Shown here piece by piece: positions 15,360-25,655 of a DNA stretch of 50,844 bases; position 1 is the stretch's first letter; the number at the start of each line of letters is the position of its first letter. The notes beneath the pieces are model-generated. The model was not told where the DNA came from. It was given only the letters and a program-made list of their open reading frames with translations, and did not search any database. A program made the translations under genes and the position numbers. The DNA is taken from the NCBI GenBank assembly GCA_902475005.1, contig CABRXV010000006.1, forward strand, positions 1 to 50,844, given 5' to 3'. This DNA comes from CABRXV01 sp900754955. Lineage in GTDB: Bacteria > Actinomycetota > Coriobacteriia > Coriobacteriales > Eggerthellaceae.

Positions 15360-16129
15360 GAGCGGTGCGCCTCCGCGACGATGCGCAGACCCTCAAGCGT
15401 GAGCTGCTGGTTGACGATCGAAATGGTGCGCGAAAGCGGCGCTACGCGATGGGCCAGCCCGCCCGTCGCCACCACGGGCGTCTCGTAGCCGAGCTGCGCA
15501 AACACGCGGCCCACAAGGCCGTCGACGCGATCGGCCTCGCCGTACACGATGCCTGCCTGCATCGCCTCGGCCGTGTTGCGGCCGATGGCGGTGTGAGGGT
15601 CTTCGAGCTCGATAGCCGCCAGACGCGTCGCTTTAGAGAACAGCGCCGTCGCCGAGCTTTCCATGCCCGGTGCGATGATGCCGCCGACGAAGCGTCCGTC
15701 GCGGTCGATCACCTCGATGTTGGTCGCCGTGCCGAAGTCGACTACCACCACGGGCGCGCCGTACAGCGCACGCGCGGCCACCGCGTCGGCAACACGGTCG
15801 GCGCCGATCTCGGCGGGGTTGGCGTACGTGGTCGCGAACAGATCGGAACCGGCGGTGGCTGCGGTGCACACGAGAGGCTCGCGGCCGATGAGGTGGCGCA
15901 CCGCCGACTGCCAGCCGTGCGTCAGCTGCGGCACCACCGAGGCGAGCGCCGCTGTGCCGATCTCCGTCGGCTCAATGCCCTCCGAGGCGATGAGCGGCGC
16001 GAGCTTCATGCGCAGCTCGTCGGACGTGTGGTTCTTGTTGGTCGCCATGCGCCACATGTGGCGCAGCTCGGCGCCATCGTACACGCCCACAACCGTCTGG
16101 GTGTTCCCTATGTCAATGGCAAGCAGCAT
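15356..16129 (-). CDS. coaX: Type III pantothenate kinase CoaX
   Basis: First step of coenzyme A synthesis, ATP + pantothenate to 4'-phosphopantothenate. The 257-residue protein has the ASKHA phosphate-1 motif AIDIGNTQTVVGVYDG at its start, VVVDFGTATNIEVID (phosphate-2) near residue 122, GGIIAPGMESS, and VVATGGLAHRV (adenosine loop) near 220. GADR in the central region is the usual pantothenate-site Asp segment. The start is set at the ATG just ahead of LLAIDIGN. It is coupled to the downstream YkgJ-type gene and follows bioY after a strong terminator. Confidence 0.93.
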   Translation of the reverse strand: MLLAIDIGNTQTVVGVYDGAELRHMWRMATNKNHTSDELRMKLAPLIASEGIEPTEIGTAALASVVPQLTHGWQSAVRHLIGREPLVCTAATAGSDLFATTYANPAEIGADRVADAVAARALYGAPVVVVDFGTATNIEVIDRDGRFVGGIIAPGMESSATALFSKATRLAAIELEDPHTAIGRNTAEAMQAGIVYGEADRVDGLVGRVFAQLGYETPVVATGGLAHRVAPLSRTISIVNQQLTLEGLRIVAEAHRS

Positions 16130-16198
16130 CTCGCTTCGGCCTTTCCCGTTCGATATCTGCACGCGGCACCATCGCCGCGCGCGGCGTCTCCAAAGAAA

Positions 16199-16247
16199 AA
16201 CGCCGCATCGTGCCTTCCTATCGAGAAGTAAAGCACAATGCGGCGTT
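16199..16247 (-). terminator. Intrinsic terminator of bioY
   Basis: A 15-base stem with one mismatch (arms beginning AACGCCGCAT) and a 19-base loop is followed on the minus strand by TTTTTCTTTG. It lies about 50 bases after the bioY stop and ahead of coaX, separating the two transcripts. Confidence 0.88.
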
Positions 16248-16294
16248 CGGGAAGCGATGCAACCCGACAGCGGTTCGGAAACCGCTTCGAGCAG

Positions 16295-16921
16295 CTAGAC
16301 GATCGCCTTCACCGCGCGAGCACACGCCACTGCGGCAACGATCTTGATCAGATCGACCACGACGAAGGGCGCAACGCAAGCGAGGAACGCGGCCTCGGGA
16401 CCCACGCCCGCGACAGCCATGTACTGCGCCCAGCCGCACAGATACGAGATGGCGGTGAACAGGATGCCCGCGACGATCTCGACGCCGGCGACGCGCAGGA
16501 AACCGAGTACCTTCTGCATGCCGGTGAGCGCCGCCGCCGAGGCGGGATCGGCCTGCGCCTCACGACGCGCCGAGCGCGAACGCACCACCATGAGCAGCAG
16601 CACGGCGGCAGCCACGCCGAACAGGTATCCCCACAGGAAGCCGCCCGTAGGACCGGCGAGCACGCCGACGCCGCCGCGCATGCCCGAGAACACCGGCACG
16701 CCGATGGCGCCGAGCAGCAGATAGCCCACGATGGCCGCGATGGCCTCCTGGGGCTTGAGCACCACGATGGCGAACGTGACGGCAAACATCTGAAGCGTGA
16801 ACGGGATCGGTCCGAGCGGAACCGTCACCCACGCCGATACGGCCATGATGGCAATCGTGAGGCCAACGAAGGCAATGGATCGCGTGCGCGACAGAGGGCG
16901 CGCCTGAGTCTGAGCGGCCAT
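16295..16921 (-). CDS. bioY: Biotin transporter S component BioY
   Basis: Substrate-binding membrane subunit of the biotin ECF transporter. The 208-residue protein has about six membrane helices and BioY marks: AWVTVPLGPIPFTLQ near residues 33-47, GYLLLGAIGVPVFSG, and the biotin-site segment AGPTGGFLWGYLFG near 95-108. A charged insert (RSRSARREAQAD) separates helices 4 and 5. The start follows AGGAG by five bases. No EcfA/T genes are adjacent, so it must share them with others or act alone. birA, 2.4 kb upstream on the same strand, is a functional neighbour. Confidence 0.92.
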   Translation of the reverse strand: MAAQTQARPLSRTRSIAFVGLTIAIMAVSAWVTVPLGPIPFTLQMFAVTFAIVVLKPQEAIAAIVGYLLLGAIGVPVFSGMRGGVGVLAGPTGGFLWGYLFGVAAAVLLLMVVRSRSARREAQADPASAAALTGMQKVLGFLRVAGVEIVAGILFTAISYLCGWAQYMAVAGVGPEAAFLACVAPFVVVDLIKIVAAVACARAVKAIV

Positions 16922-17157
16922 AGGTCTCCTATCCGAATTCGACAACAATGAGCAAACAAAGGTAACGCTTGAATGCACGTCGCGCGGGCGCCAGCACGAA
17001 CGCACCCGCAAAAACCAAACGAACGACCGACAAGGCGTCGGCTCTCGGGAACAAACCCGTAGGGCGACAGCCTTCGACCCGCTTCTCACTGGGCCGCGTG
17101 ACGGCAGCAACCCCTTGCGCAGCACGTTTTCGCCGGGTTGCAAACGCGCGTCATTCG

Positions 17158-18678
17158 TCAGATCTTGATCTCAAGCTCTCCACGCTCGATCTTCTTGAGG
17201 CGGCGCATCTCCGCAATGATGAAGAGCACCGTGGTGAATATAGCCAAGAAGTCAGCGACGGGCGTAGCGAAGTATACCGCATCGAGGCCCGTGTACTGAG
17301 GCGCGATGCTCGGCAGGACCATCGGAAGGATGAGCAGCAGCGGTATCAGGAAGATGACCTGGCGCGAGAGCGAGAGCATCGTCGATTTGAGCGGCTGCCC
17401 CGTCGCCTGGAAGTAATTGGCGCCGGTGATCTGGAAGCCGCAGAGCGGAAGCAGCAGCAACTGAACTTGCAGCGCGAAGATGGTGAACGTGAGCAGATCG
17501 GGGTTGGTGATGCCGAACAGCTCCACGATCTGCGTGGGGAACAGGTGCACCATCGCCCAGAACAGCGTCGCGAGCACCGTCGCCACGAGAACGCCCTGCC
17601 AAAGCGTCGTGCGGACGCGGCTGATGAGGCGCGCGCCGTAGTTGTAGCCGAGCAGCGGCTGAATGGCGGCCGACACGCCGATGACCGGCAGCACCGAGAA
17701 CATCGCGATACGCTGGACCACGCCGATCGAAGCGAGCGCATCGCGTGCGCCGATGGGGCTCTGCGCGCCGTAGGTCACGAGCACGTAGTTGATCACCACG
17801 TTCACCACCGACGCCGCTGCTTGCACGGCGAAGCTCGCCAGGCCGAGGGTGAGGATCTTGCGGATCGTCTCGCCGTGGGGTCGCAGGTTGCGCAGGCGCA
17901 GACGCAGCGCCACGTTCTTGGTGATCGTGAAGTACCACAGCACCGAGGCGCACGACACCGCCTGGCCGCAGATGGTGGCAAGCGCACTGCCCGGCACGCC
18001 CCAGTCGAACACCATGACGAACAGGAAGCTGAACACCGTGCAGGACACGGCGCCGATGAGCATGGTGAGCAGCGCGCGGTTCGGCGCGCCCGCGGTGCGG
18101 ATGAAGTTGTTCACGCCCATGCCGACGCACTGGAAGATGAAGCCGCAGCTGAGGATCTGGATGAACGTCTGGGCATAGGGGCGCACCTCGTCGGTGGCGC
18201 TCGACAGCGTAAGCAGTCCGCTGATGAGCGGGGGCGTCATGGCCACGACGAGCACAACGACCCAGAGCACAAGCGCGAGAAACACCGTGTTGCCGAGCGT
18301 GACCTCGGCGGCGTCGCGCTTGCCTTCGCCGAGACGCAGTGCCGCGAGCGCGTTGCCGCCCATGCCGACGAGCATGGCAAGCGCCATGAAGATGATCATC
18401 GTGGGGTTGGCGGCCGTCGCCGTGGAGAGTCCGAGCTCGCCCATGGCCTGACCGAGGAAGATGGAGCTGATGACGTTGTAGGCGCCGTTGACGAGCATGC
18501 CCACAATGGAGGGAATGGCGAACTCGGCAATGAGCTTCGGAATGGAGCCCGTGCCCATGCGCGACACCTTATCGACGTTCGAGGGCGCCGCCTGTTGTTC
18601 GGCGGGAGCCTTCTGCTCCGTCGGCTCCGTTGGACTCTGTGCGGAAACGCCGCCTCGCTCGCGCTCTTCCTCCGCCAT
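17158..18678 (-). CDS. MATE-family efflux transporter
   Basis: A 506-residue multidrug/toxin extrusion-type exporter with 12 predicted helices in two halves: GMLVNGAYNVISSIFLGQ in helix 1-2, GMGGNALAALRLGEGKRD after helix 3, and the second-half mirror IGVSAAIQPLLGYNYGA. A hydrophilic N-terminus of about 45 residues (Glu/Pro/Ala-rich) precedes the first helix and is longer than usual. The ATG is preceded by AAGGGGG; an upstream TTG is less likely. TACAAT 35 bases upstream could be its -10. An AT-rich Fur-like site lies about 390 bases upstream. Substrate unknown. Confidence 0.9.
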   Translation of the reverse strand: MAEEERERGGVSAQSPTEPTEQKAPAEQQAAPSNVDKVSRMGTGSIPKLIAEFAIPSIVGMLVNGAYNVISSIFLGQAMGELGLSTATAANPTMIIFMALAMLVGMGGNALAALRLGEGKRDAAEVTLGNTVFLALVLWVVVLVVAMTPPLISGLLTLSSATDEVRPYAQTFIQILSCGFIFQCVGMGVNNFIRTAGAPNRALLTMLIGAVSCTVFSFLFVMVFDWGVPGSALATICGQAVSCASVLWYFTITKNVALRLRLRNLRPHGETIRKILTLGLASFAVQAAASVVNVVINYVLVTYGAQSPIGARDALASIGVVQRIAMFSVLPVIGVSAAIQPLLGYNYGARLISRVRTTLWQGVLVATVLATLFWAMVHLFPTQIVELFGITNPDLLTFTIFALQVQLLLLPLCGFQITGANYFQATGQPLKSTMLSLSRQVIFLIPLLLILPMVLPSIAPQYTGLDAVYFATPVADFLAIFTTVLFIIAEMRRLKKIERGELEIKI

Positions 18679-18761
18679 GTGCGCCCCCTTTCCCAAAAAA
18701 GCAATCTCTAATTGTAAACCGCCAAAACGCTCTGCGACAGATCCAAATCAGCGGAGATGCC

Positions 18762-18940
18762 GAAAGGCGCTGGGTTCCCGGAAAGGAGCAGACTCCCAAT
18801 TGCTCCCTGAAAAGACACTGCCCTCCTGGAAAGGTGCCGACCTTGAGGGAGGTACCGCCTTCCAGAAAGGCGCTATCCCCCGGAAAGGCGCCGCCTCCCG
18901 GAAAGCCCCCCCCCAGAAAGACTCCGCTCGCAGAAACCGA
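18762..18940. repeat. Degenerate tandem array, unit about 15-20 bp
   Basis: GAAAGG-type cores recur at 18762, 18781, 18809, 18829, 18865, 18883, 18901, 18916 and 18933, usually within CCCGGAAAGGCGCCGCCT-like units. Spacing is mostly 15-20 bases with two longer gaps. It does not encode a consistent peptide repeat. Confidence 0.7.
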
Positions 18941-19064
18941 CGGCTTCTTCGCGTGCGGTCAGCTCAATCCCGTTTTTTCCAAAAAAGGCGCGCTGTGTAA
19001 CATTTTGCTTCGACTTGATTGCAAGGCTGCGCAATTGTCTTTGATCGATTTCTGAAAAACCGCT

Positions 19065-19083
19065 GATAATGATTATTCTTATT
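19065..19083. promoter_or_regulatory. Fur-like box
   Basis: GATAATGATTATTCTTATT matches the classical 19-bp Fur consensus GATAATGATAATCATTATC at 15 positions by my count, in an otherwise GC-rich genome. On the minus strand, TTGATA and CATTAT with a 19-base spacer overlap it as a possible promoter pointing at the MATE gene. Confidence 0.45.
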
Positions 19084-19287
19084 TTGCACATATCAAAGCA
19101 ACGACGCGCAGTAGACGCATTTTGGCGAACGATTTTGTTGCATCCCGCCGATTATTTGGAAAAATTCCGAAATAGCGGAACGCGCGGGAGGGGCAAGGTC
19201 TGCGCAGTCCCTACACGGCCTCCACGCGAGCGTCACGTGGCGGCAGTGCCACCAGGCGTAGTGCCCTGCCCGGCGTGGACACAGCCC

Positions 19288-20244
19288 CTATGCGAGCGTC
19301 ACGTGGGCTTCGCCTGACGAGACGGCAACGACGCCCGAGGCATCGGACGACTCGACGAGCAGACGCCCGAAAGCATCAGACGGCTCGACGAGCAGGCGCC
19401 CGAAGGTATCGACGCCGCGCACCGTGCCCGCAACCTGAACCGAACCGTCCAGATTGACGATGGACACGCGCATCCCCGTCAGTGCGGCATGGGCGGCGTA
19501 CTCGTCGAGCAGCGCCGCGAAGCCCTCGACAACCCAGCGCTCGTAGAGCGCGCCGAACTCGCGCAGCACCGCCGCACGCACACGCTCGATGAGCTCGGAG
19601 GCCGAAGGCGCGCCGTCGACTCCAACGCGGGTGCGACCCGCGAGATCGGCCACATACGCCGGCACGTTCTTGCCGCCCACCTGCGGCACCACGTCGTCGC
19701 CCTCTGGCGGCGCTACGTTCACGCCGATGCCCACGCAGATTCCGCCCGCATGCTGCTCAAGCGAGATCCCGCAGATTTTGCGGAAAGGAGCAGAGGTGGC
19801 CGAAGGCGCAGCAGGCTCACCAGCCGAACTCGGATCAGCGGAGGCTCCCCCGACGTCAGACAGCGCCGCAGCGTCGATAGGCCCGCCTGTCGCATCGACG
19901 CGAGCAACGCACGCGGAATCGCCGACGACCACGTCGTTGGGCCACTTGATGAGCACGCGTTCCGCCGCGTCTTCGGGAACGAGGCTCGCCACGGCACGAC
20001 GTACGGCCATACCCACGACAAGGCTCAGCGTGGGCAGCTGCACCAGCGGCACGTCGGGACGCAGCAACAGCGAGAGGTACATGCCGCCCGCCGGACTCGC
20101 CCATGCGCGCCCCTGACGGCCGTAGCCAGCCGTCTGCACCCGAGCGGCAACGGCAAGCCCTTCGGGCTCGCCGCCTTCGATGGCGCGTTTCACCAGCTCG
20201 TTAGTCGACCCCACCTCGTCGTAGCACTCCACGCGAAACTCCAT
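19288..20244 (-). CDS. birA: Biotin-[acetyl-CoA carboxylase] ligase BirA, monofunctional
   Basis: Attaches biotin to carboxylase carrier proteins through biotinyl-AMP. The 318-residue protein starts directly at the catalytic domain (DEVGSTNELV) and has no N-terminal HTH, so it is not a repressor. QTAGYGRQGRAW is the adenylate loop and KWPNDVVV the catalytic-lysine motif. About 45 residues of Ala/Ser/Pro-rich sequence are inserted between KWPND and the KICGISLE strand. The C-terminal SH3-like domain contains an 11-residue tandem duplication (FGRLLVE repeats). The ATG follows AAGGGGG. All active-site motifs are intact, so it should be functional. Confidence 0.92.
   Translation of the reverse strand: MEFRVECYDEVGSTNELVKRAIEGGEPEGLAVAARVQTAGYGRQGRAWASPAGGMYLSLLLRPDVPLVQLPTLSLVVGMAVRRAVASLVPEDAAERVLIKWPNDVVVGDSACVARVDATGGPIDAAALSDVGGASADPSSAGEPAAPSATSAPFRKICGISLEQHAGGICVGIGVNVAPPEGDDVVPQVGGKNVPAYVADLAGRTRVGVDGAPSASELIERVRAAVLREFGALYERWVVEGFAALLDEYAAHAALTGMRVSIVNLDGSVQVAGTVRGVDTFGRLLVEPSDAFGRLLVESSDASGVVAVSSGEAHVTLA
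19341..19406 (-). repeat. 33-bp in-frame tandem duplication in birA
   Basis: Two adjacent 33-base copies differ at about four positions and encode FGRLLVExSDA twice in the C-terminal domain. The reading frame is kept. Confidence 0.9.
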
Positions 20245-20291
20245 CGCAGCCCCCTTCGCCTCTCCATCACAGCAGCGCAGCCTCGAGCGAT

Positions 20292-20328
20292 CGACGGCGG
20301 CAAGCGGACGGGCCGTTTGCCGCCGTCG
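20292..20328 (-). repeat. Hairpin 3' of folPK (GGCAAGCGGACRGG family, copy 2)
   Basis: A 16-bp stem with one G-T wobble (5' arm CGACGGCGGCAAGCGG) and loop ACGGG starts 18 bases after the folPK stop. The core GGCAAGCGGACGGGCCGTTT matches copies at 11028-11097 and 24841-24880. Confidence 0.85.
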
Positions 20329-20346
20329 CCGCCCGTCGCGCGCGTT

Positions 20347-21660
20347 CTACAGTTTCCAGGCCGCGCCGACGCGCTCGGCTTCGGGCACGCTGTCGACGGG
20401 CGTGCCGTTGGCGAGCACATGACCCGGCAGGATCTCGAGCAGCGGTTTCACCACGAAGTCGCGCTCGACCACGCGCGGATGCGGCAGCGTGAGCTCGTCA
20501 GTTGAGAAGTGATACATCTGGTAGTCGAGGATGTCGATGTCGATGGTGCGCGGGCCGTTCTCGATCTCGCGCACGCGGCCGAGCGCGTTCTCCACCGCAT
20601 GCAGATAGCCGAGCAGCTCCTTCGGCGGAATGCCTGTGCGCAGCAGCACCACCGTGTTCACAAAATCGTCCTGATCGTCGTAGTACGCGGGCTTGCTGCC
20701 GTAGAAACCCGCCACGTCGATGATCTGCGAATCGGGCAGCATGCACAGCTGACCGATAGCGAGGTTGATCTGCGCGATCTTCGCCTCGGTCTCCTCGCCC
20801 GGCTCCGCCACGAGCGCCACGTTCGACCCCATGCCGAGCAGCACGTACGGACGCAGGTCGGCGAGCCCCTTCGCCGTCTCCTCGACGTTGTGGGTGCGCA
20901 CCACCGCCGCACCGAGCTCGCAGGCGAGCAGCGCCTCAGCAGCCGAGGCCACGTCGCGCTGCGCAGGATCGTCGATGTGGTAGGCATAGCCCACGTAGCT
21001 TTTGCGCGACGGCGCCGCCATCACGGGGTAGCCTAGATGCACAAGCTCGTGCAGGTTGCGCATGAGCTCGATGGTCTGCTTCGGCGTCTTGCCGAAGCCC
21101 GGACCCGGGTCGATGCAAATGCGCTCGTGAGCCACGCCCGCCGCCTCGAGCTCGGCGCAGCGGTCGCGCAGGTAGTCGCGCACCTCTGCCACCACGTCAT
21201 CGTAGACGGGGTCGTCCTGCATGGTTTGCGGATCGCCCTTCATGTGCATGACGACAAGCCCCGCGTCGCACGCCTGCGCCACCGCGCGCATGGCGGGGTC
21301 GCGAAAGCCCGACACGTCGTTGATGATCGACGCACCCGCCGCCACGGCACGCTCGGCCACCGCCGCATGGCGCGTGTCGATCGACACGCAGGCGCCCTCG
21401 TCGGCAAGCGCCCGCACGACAGCCTCAACGCGCGCCCATTCCTCGTCGGGGCTGACCTCGGCGGCGCCGGGGCGCGTGGACTCACCGCCCACGTCGATGA
21501 TCGCGGCTCCCTGCTCGATCATCGCGTGCGCATGGGCGAGCGCCGCATCGACATCGGCGTAGGACCCGCCGTCGGAGAACGAATCGGGCGTGAGGTTCAG
21601 AATGCCCATGATCGTCGGCTTCGTGCTGTCGAACGAGAAAGCGCCGCAACGCCACTCCAT
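20347..21660 (-). CDS. folPK: Dihydropteroate synthase-HPPK fusion (FolP-FolK)
   Basis: A bifunctional folate enzyme of 437 residues. The N-terminal DHPS half (about 1-275) shows MGILNLTPDSFSDGG, IIDVGGESTRPGA, the DPGPGFGKT strand and APSRKSYVG. The C-terminal HPPK half (about 280-430) shows VLLGMGSNV, ENGPRTIDIDIL and PHPRVVERDFVVKPL. Together they make pterin pyrophosphate and join it to pABA. FolB is not part of the chain. The start is taken at MEWRCGAF, with GAGGAG about 11 bases ahead; an ATG seven codons earlier (21681) is an alternative. The order FolP before FolK is opposite to the FolK-FolP order seen in some other bifunctional enzymes. Confidence 0.93.
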   Translation of the reverse strand: MEWRCGAFSFDSTKPTIMGILNLTPDSFSDGGSYADVDAALAHAHAMIEQGAAIIDVGGESTRPGAAEVSPDEEWARVEAVVRALADEGACVSIDTRHAAVAERAVAAGASIINDVSGFRDPAMRAVAQACDAGLVVMHMKGDPQTMQDDPVYDDVVAEVRDYLRDRCAELEAAGVAHERICIDPGPGFGKTPKQTIELMRNLHELVHLGYPVMAAPSRKSYVGYAYHIDDPAQRDVASAAEALLACELGAAVVRTHNVEETAKGLADLRPYVLLGMGSNVALVAEPGEETEAKIAQINLAIGQLCMLPDSQIIDVAGFYGSKPAYYDDQDDFVNTVVLLRTGIPPKELLGYLHAVENALGRVREIENGPRTIDIDILDYQMYHFSTDELTLPHPRVVERDFVVKPLLEILPGHVLANGTPVDSVPEAERVGAAWKL

Positions 21661-21817
21661 CGGTACCACATCTCCTCTCATCGGCGAGCCGCCCGCCGGG
21701 CGCCCGCGGAACCCTGCGTCCGCCCCGTGCGGCAAACGCAGCCTCAAAACCAAGGCGGGCGACCCTCAGCCGCCCGCCTGTCAGTGCCTGTTTCGACGGC
21801 GCATCCGCGCCCGCCGT

Positions 21818-24079
<2,262 letters not shown>

Positions 24080-24092
24080 TCAGCTTCTACCT

Positions 24093-24659
24093 TTACTTGT
24101 ACAGTTCGGGCTTGAGGATACCGATATACGGAAGGTTGCGATAGCGCTCGGCATAATCGAGGCCGTAGGCCACGATGAACTCGTCGGGGCACTCGAAGCC
24201 GATGTAGCGGCACGCGATGTCGGCCTGCGCCCTCGTCTTCTTGCGCAGCAGCGTCGCCACCTCGATCGAGGCGGGGTTGCGCGACTGAAGGTTCTTCATC
24301 AGGTAGGTGAGCGTCAGGCCCGAGTCGAGGATGTCCTCGGCGATAATCACGTGGCGACCCTCGATCTCGGAGCTGAGGTCCTTGAGGATGCGAACCACGC
24401 CCGAGCTCTTCGCGCCGTTGCCGTACGAGGAGATGGCCATGTAGTCCATCTCGATGGGCAGCTCGATCTCACGCGCCAGGTCGGCCATGAAGATCGCCGC
24501 GCCGCGCAGCACCGAGATGAGAACGATGCCCTCGTCGGCCACGTCGGCGTAGTCGCGTGTGATCTCCGCGCCGATTTCGGCCACGCGCTTCGCGAGGTCC
24601 TGCTCGGAGAAGAGGATTTCAGAAACGTCTTCGTGCACTTTGCTCTTACCTTCTTGCAT
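24093..24659 (-). CDS. hpt: Hypoxanthine phosphoribosyltransferase
   Basis: Purine salvage: hypoxanthine or guanine + PRPP to IMP or GMP. The 188-residue protein has the PRPP motif VIIAEDILDSGLTLT (about 105-119), the flexible-loop region SSYGNGAKSSG, VLISVLRGAAIF near the start, and YGLDYAERYRNLPYIG at the end. The start is uncertain. The ATG used here has no clear ribosome site, whereas an in-frame GTG seven codons later (24638) has AGAAGG upstream and would begin exactly at the conserved HEDVSEILFSE. ftsH follows closely. Confidence 0.93.
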   Translation of the reverse strand: MQEGKSKVHEDVSEILFSEQDLAKRVAEIGAEITRDYADVADEGIVLISVLRGAAIFMADLAREIELPIEMDYMAISSYGNGAKSSGVVRILKDLSSEIEGRHVIIAEDILDSGLTLTYLMKNLQSRNPASIEVATLLRKKTRAQADIACRYIGFECPDEFIVAYGLDYAERYRNLPYIGILKPELYK

Positions 24660-24718
24660 CAGGCAGGCGCGCACCTGAAAGAAGATACACGTCTACCGCC
24701 TTCGTTTATCAAGGGGTC

Positions 24719-24724
24719 AGTGTA
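24719..24724 (-). promoter_or_regulatory. Candidate -10 element for hpt-ftsH
   Basis: TACACT on the minus strand about 60 bases before hpt. The -35 region is poor, so this is only a candidate. Confidence 0.3.
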
Positions 24725-24840
24725 CCATTGCCCCTCCGCCGCATTGGAATATTCGCTTGACTGTACACCAAGTGTTCATCTCGTGACCCACCTGCGGGAC
24801 GGCAGAGAGCCGGTAGCAGGGTTGCAGAGGACGTGACGGC

Positions 24841-24880
24841 GGTGGCAAGTGGGCGGCAAACGACCTGTCCGCTTGTCACC
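24841..24880 (-). repeat. Hairpin 3' of maf (GGCAAGCGGACAGG family, copy 3)
   Basis: Arms GGTGGCAAGTGG and CCGCTTGTCACC pair with wobbles around a CAAACGA-centred loop. On the minus strand it reads GACAAGCGGACAGGTCGTTT, matching the other two copies except for transitions. It starts 20 bases after the maf stop. Confidence 0.8.
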
Positions 24881-24900
24881 CTGCCGCCGACCCTCCTTCG

Positions 24901-25587
24901 CTACCGTGCGCTCAGAAGATCGGGGAATTCGCGAACGAGGCGCTCGGCGGGCAGGCCGATGATCGTGTCGAGCGCGCCCTCGTAGTGATCGACGAGCGCA
25001 GCGCCCTCGCCCTGGATGGCGTAGGCGCCCGCCTTGTCGAACGACTCGCCCTTGCGCAGGTAGTCGGCGATCTCGTCGTCGGTCAAATCGCGGAAGGTCA
25101 CGTGGCTCACATCGGCGAACGTGCGGAAGCCGAGCGAGATCTTCTCGGCTTCGGGAGCCGCCACCATCCACACCGACACAGCGGTGATCACCTGGTGCGT
25201 GGCGCCCGAAAGCTGGCGCAGCATGTGCTTGCCGTCGGAGAGGCTGCGCGGCTTACCGAAGATCTGCCCGTCCTTCACCACCATCGTGTCGGCGCCGAGC
25301 ACGATGAGCATACCCGTGTAGTCCTCGGCGAGCACCTCCTGGATGACCGCGCCCGCCTTGCGCTCGGCGAGCTTCTTGCACGCCTCCTCGGGCTGCGCCG
25401 CCAGATCGGGCTCGATCGACTCGTCGACCGGCGTGACAGGCGTGCGCACCGTAAAGGAGACGCCGGCGCGCTCAAGCAGCTCGCGACGACGTGGGCTGCC
25501 GCTCGCAAGGATGACCTCGAACGTAGGCGCCGCCTCAGGCGCGGACGCGGCGGTGTCGGAGCTGGTGGTCTGTTCGTGTTCCGTCAT
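24901..25587 (-). CDS. maf: Maf-family nucleotide pyrophosphatase
   Basis: Hydrolyses non-canonical or methylated NTPs (dTTP/UTP-type in the YhdE subgroup), a house-cleaning role. The 228-residue protein has the N-terminal ILASGSPRRRELL (about 26-38), VLGADTMVV (about 97-105), IFGKPRS and the terminal KAGAYAIQGEGA and GLPAERL motifs. A 22-residue Ala/Thr/Ser-rich N-terminal extension precedes the core, and the ATG has only a weak ribosome site, so the start may be later. It lies between tilS and hpt. Confidence 0.9.
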   Translation of the reverse strand: MTEHEQTTSSDTAASAPEAAPTFEVILASGSPRRRELLERAGVSFTVRTPVTPVDESIEPDLAAQPEEACKKLAERKAGAVIQEVLAEDYTGMLIVLGADTMVVKDGQIFGKPRSLSDGKHMLRQLSGATHQVITAVSVWMVAAPEAEKISLGFRTFADVSHVTFRDLTDDEIADYLRKGESFDKAGAYAIQGEGAALVDHYEGALDTIIGLPAERLVREFPDLLSAR

Positions 25588-25655
25588 AGGATGTTTCTCG
25601 CTTTCGGTCAGATGTCAGCGGCGTCGCGCTGCGACGCTCGTCGGGGTTTCGAGCA

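Larger units (their letters stand above)
18679..19287. other. Gene-free region with repeats and an AT-rich patch
   Basis: No credible gene is seen. From left to right it holds a candidate MATE promoter (TACAAT on the minus strand at 18713-18718), a degenerate tandem array, an AT-rich stretch with palindromes (TTTTTTCCAAAAAA near 18972; GGAAAAATTCC near 19159), a Fur-like box, and a 15-bp direct repeat (GCGAGCGTCACGTGG) of the birA 3' end near 19225. Confidence 0.6.

Noticed and set aside
16922..17157. Riboswitch or biotin operator ahead of bioY
   Set aside because: No known aptamer core or clear BirA-type palindrome was found, and the BirA encoded here has no DNA-binding domain.
18762..18940. 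CRISPR array
   Set aside because: Units are 15-20 bases, unequal and degenerate, and there are no spacers of regular length and no cas genes.
18873..19091. 72-codon minus-strand frame starting near the Fur-like box
   Set aside because: There is no ribosome site before the ATG, and the second half is encoded by the tandem repeat. No recognisable motif.
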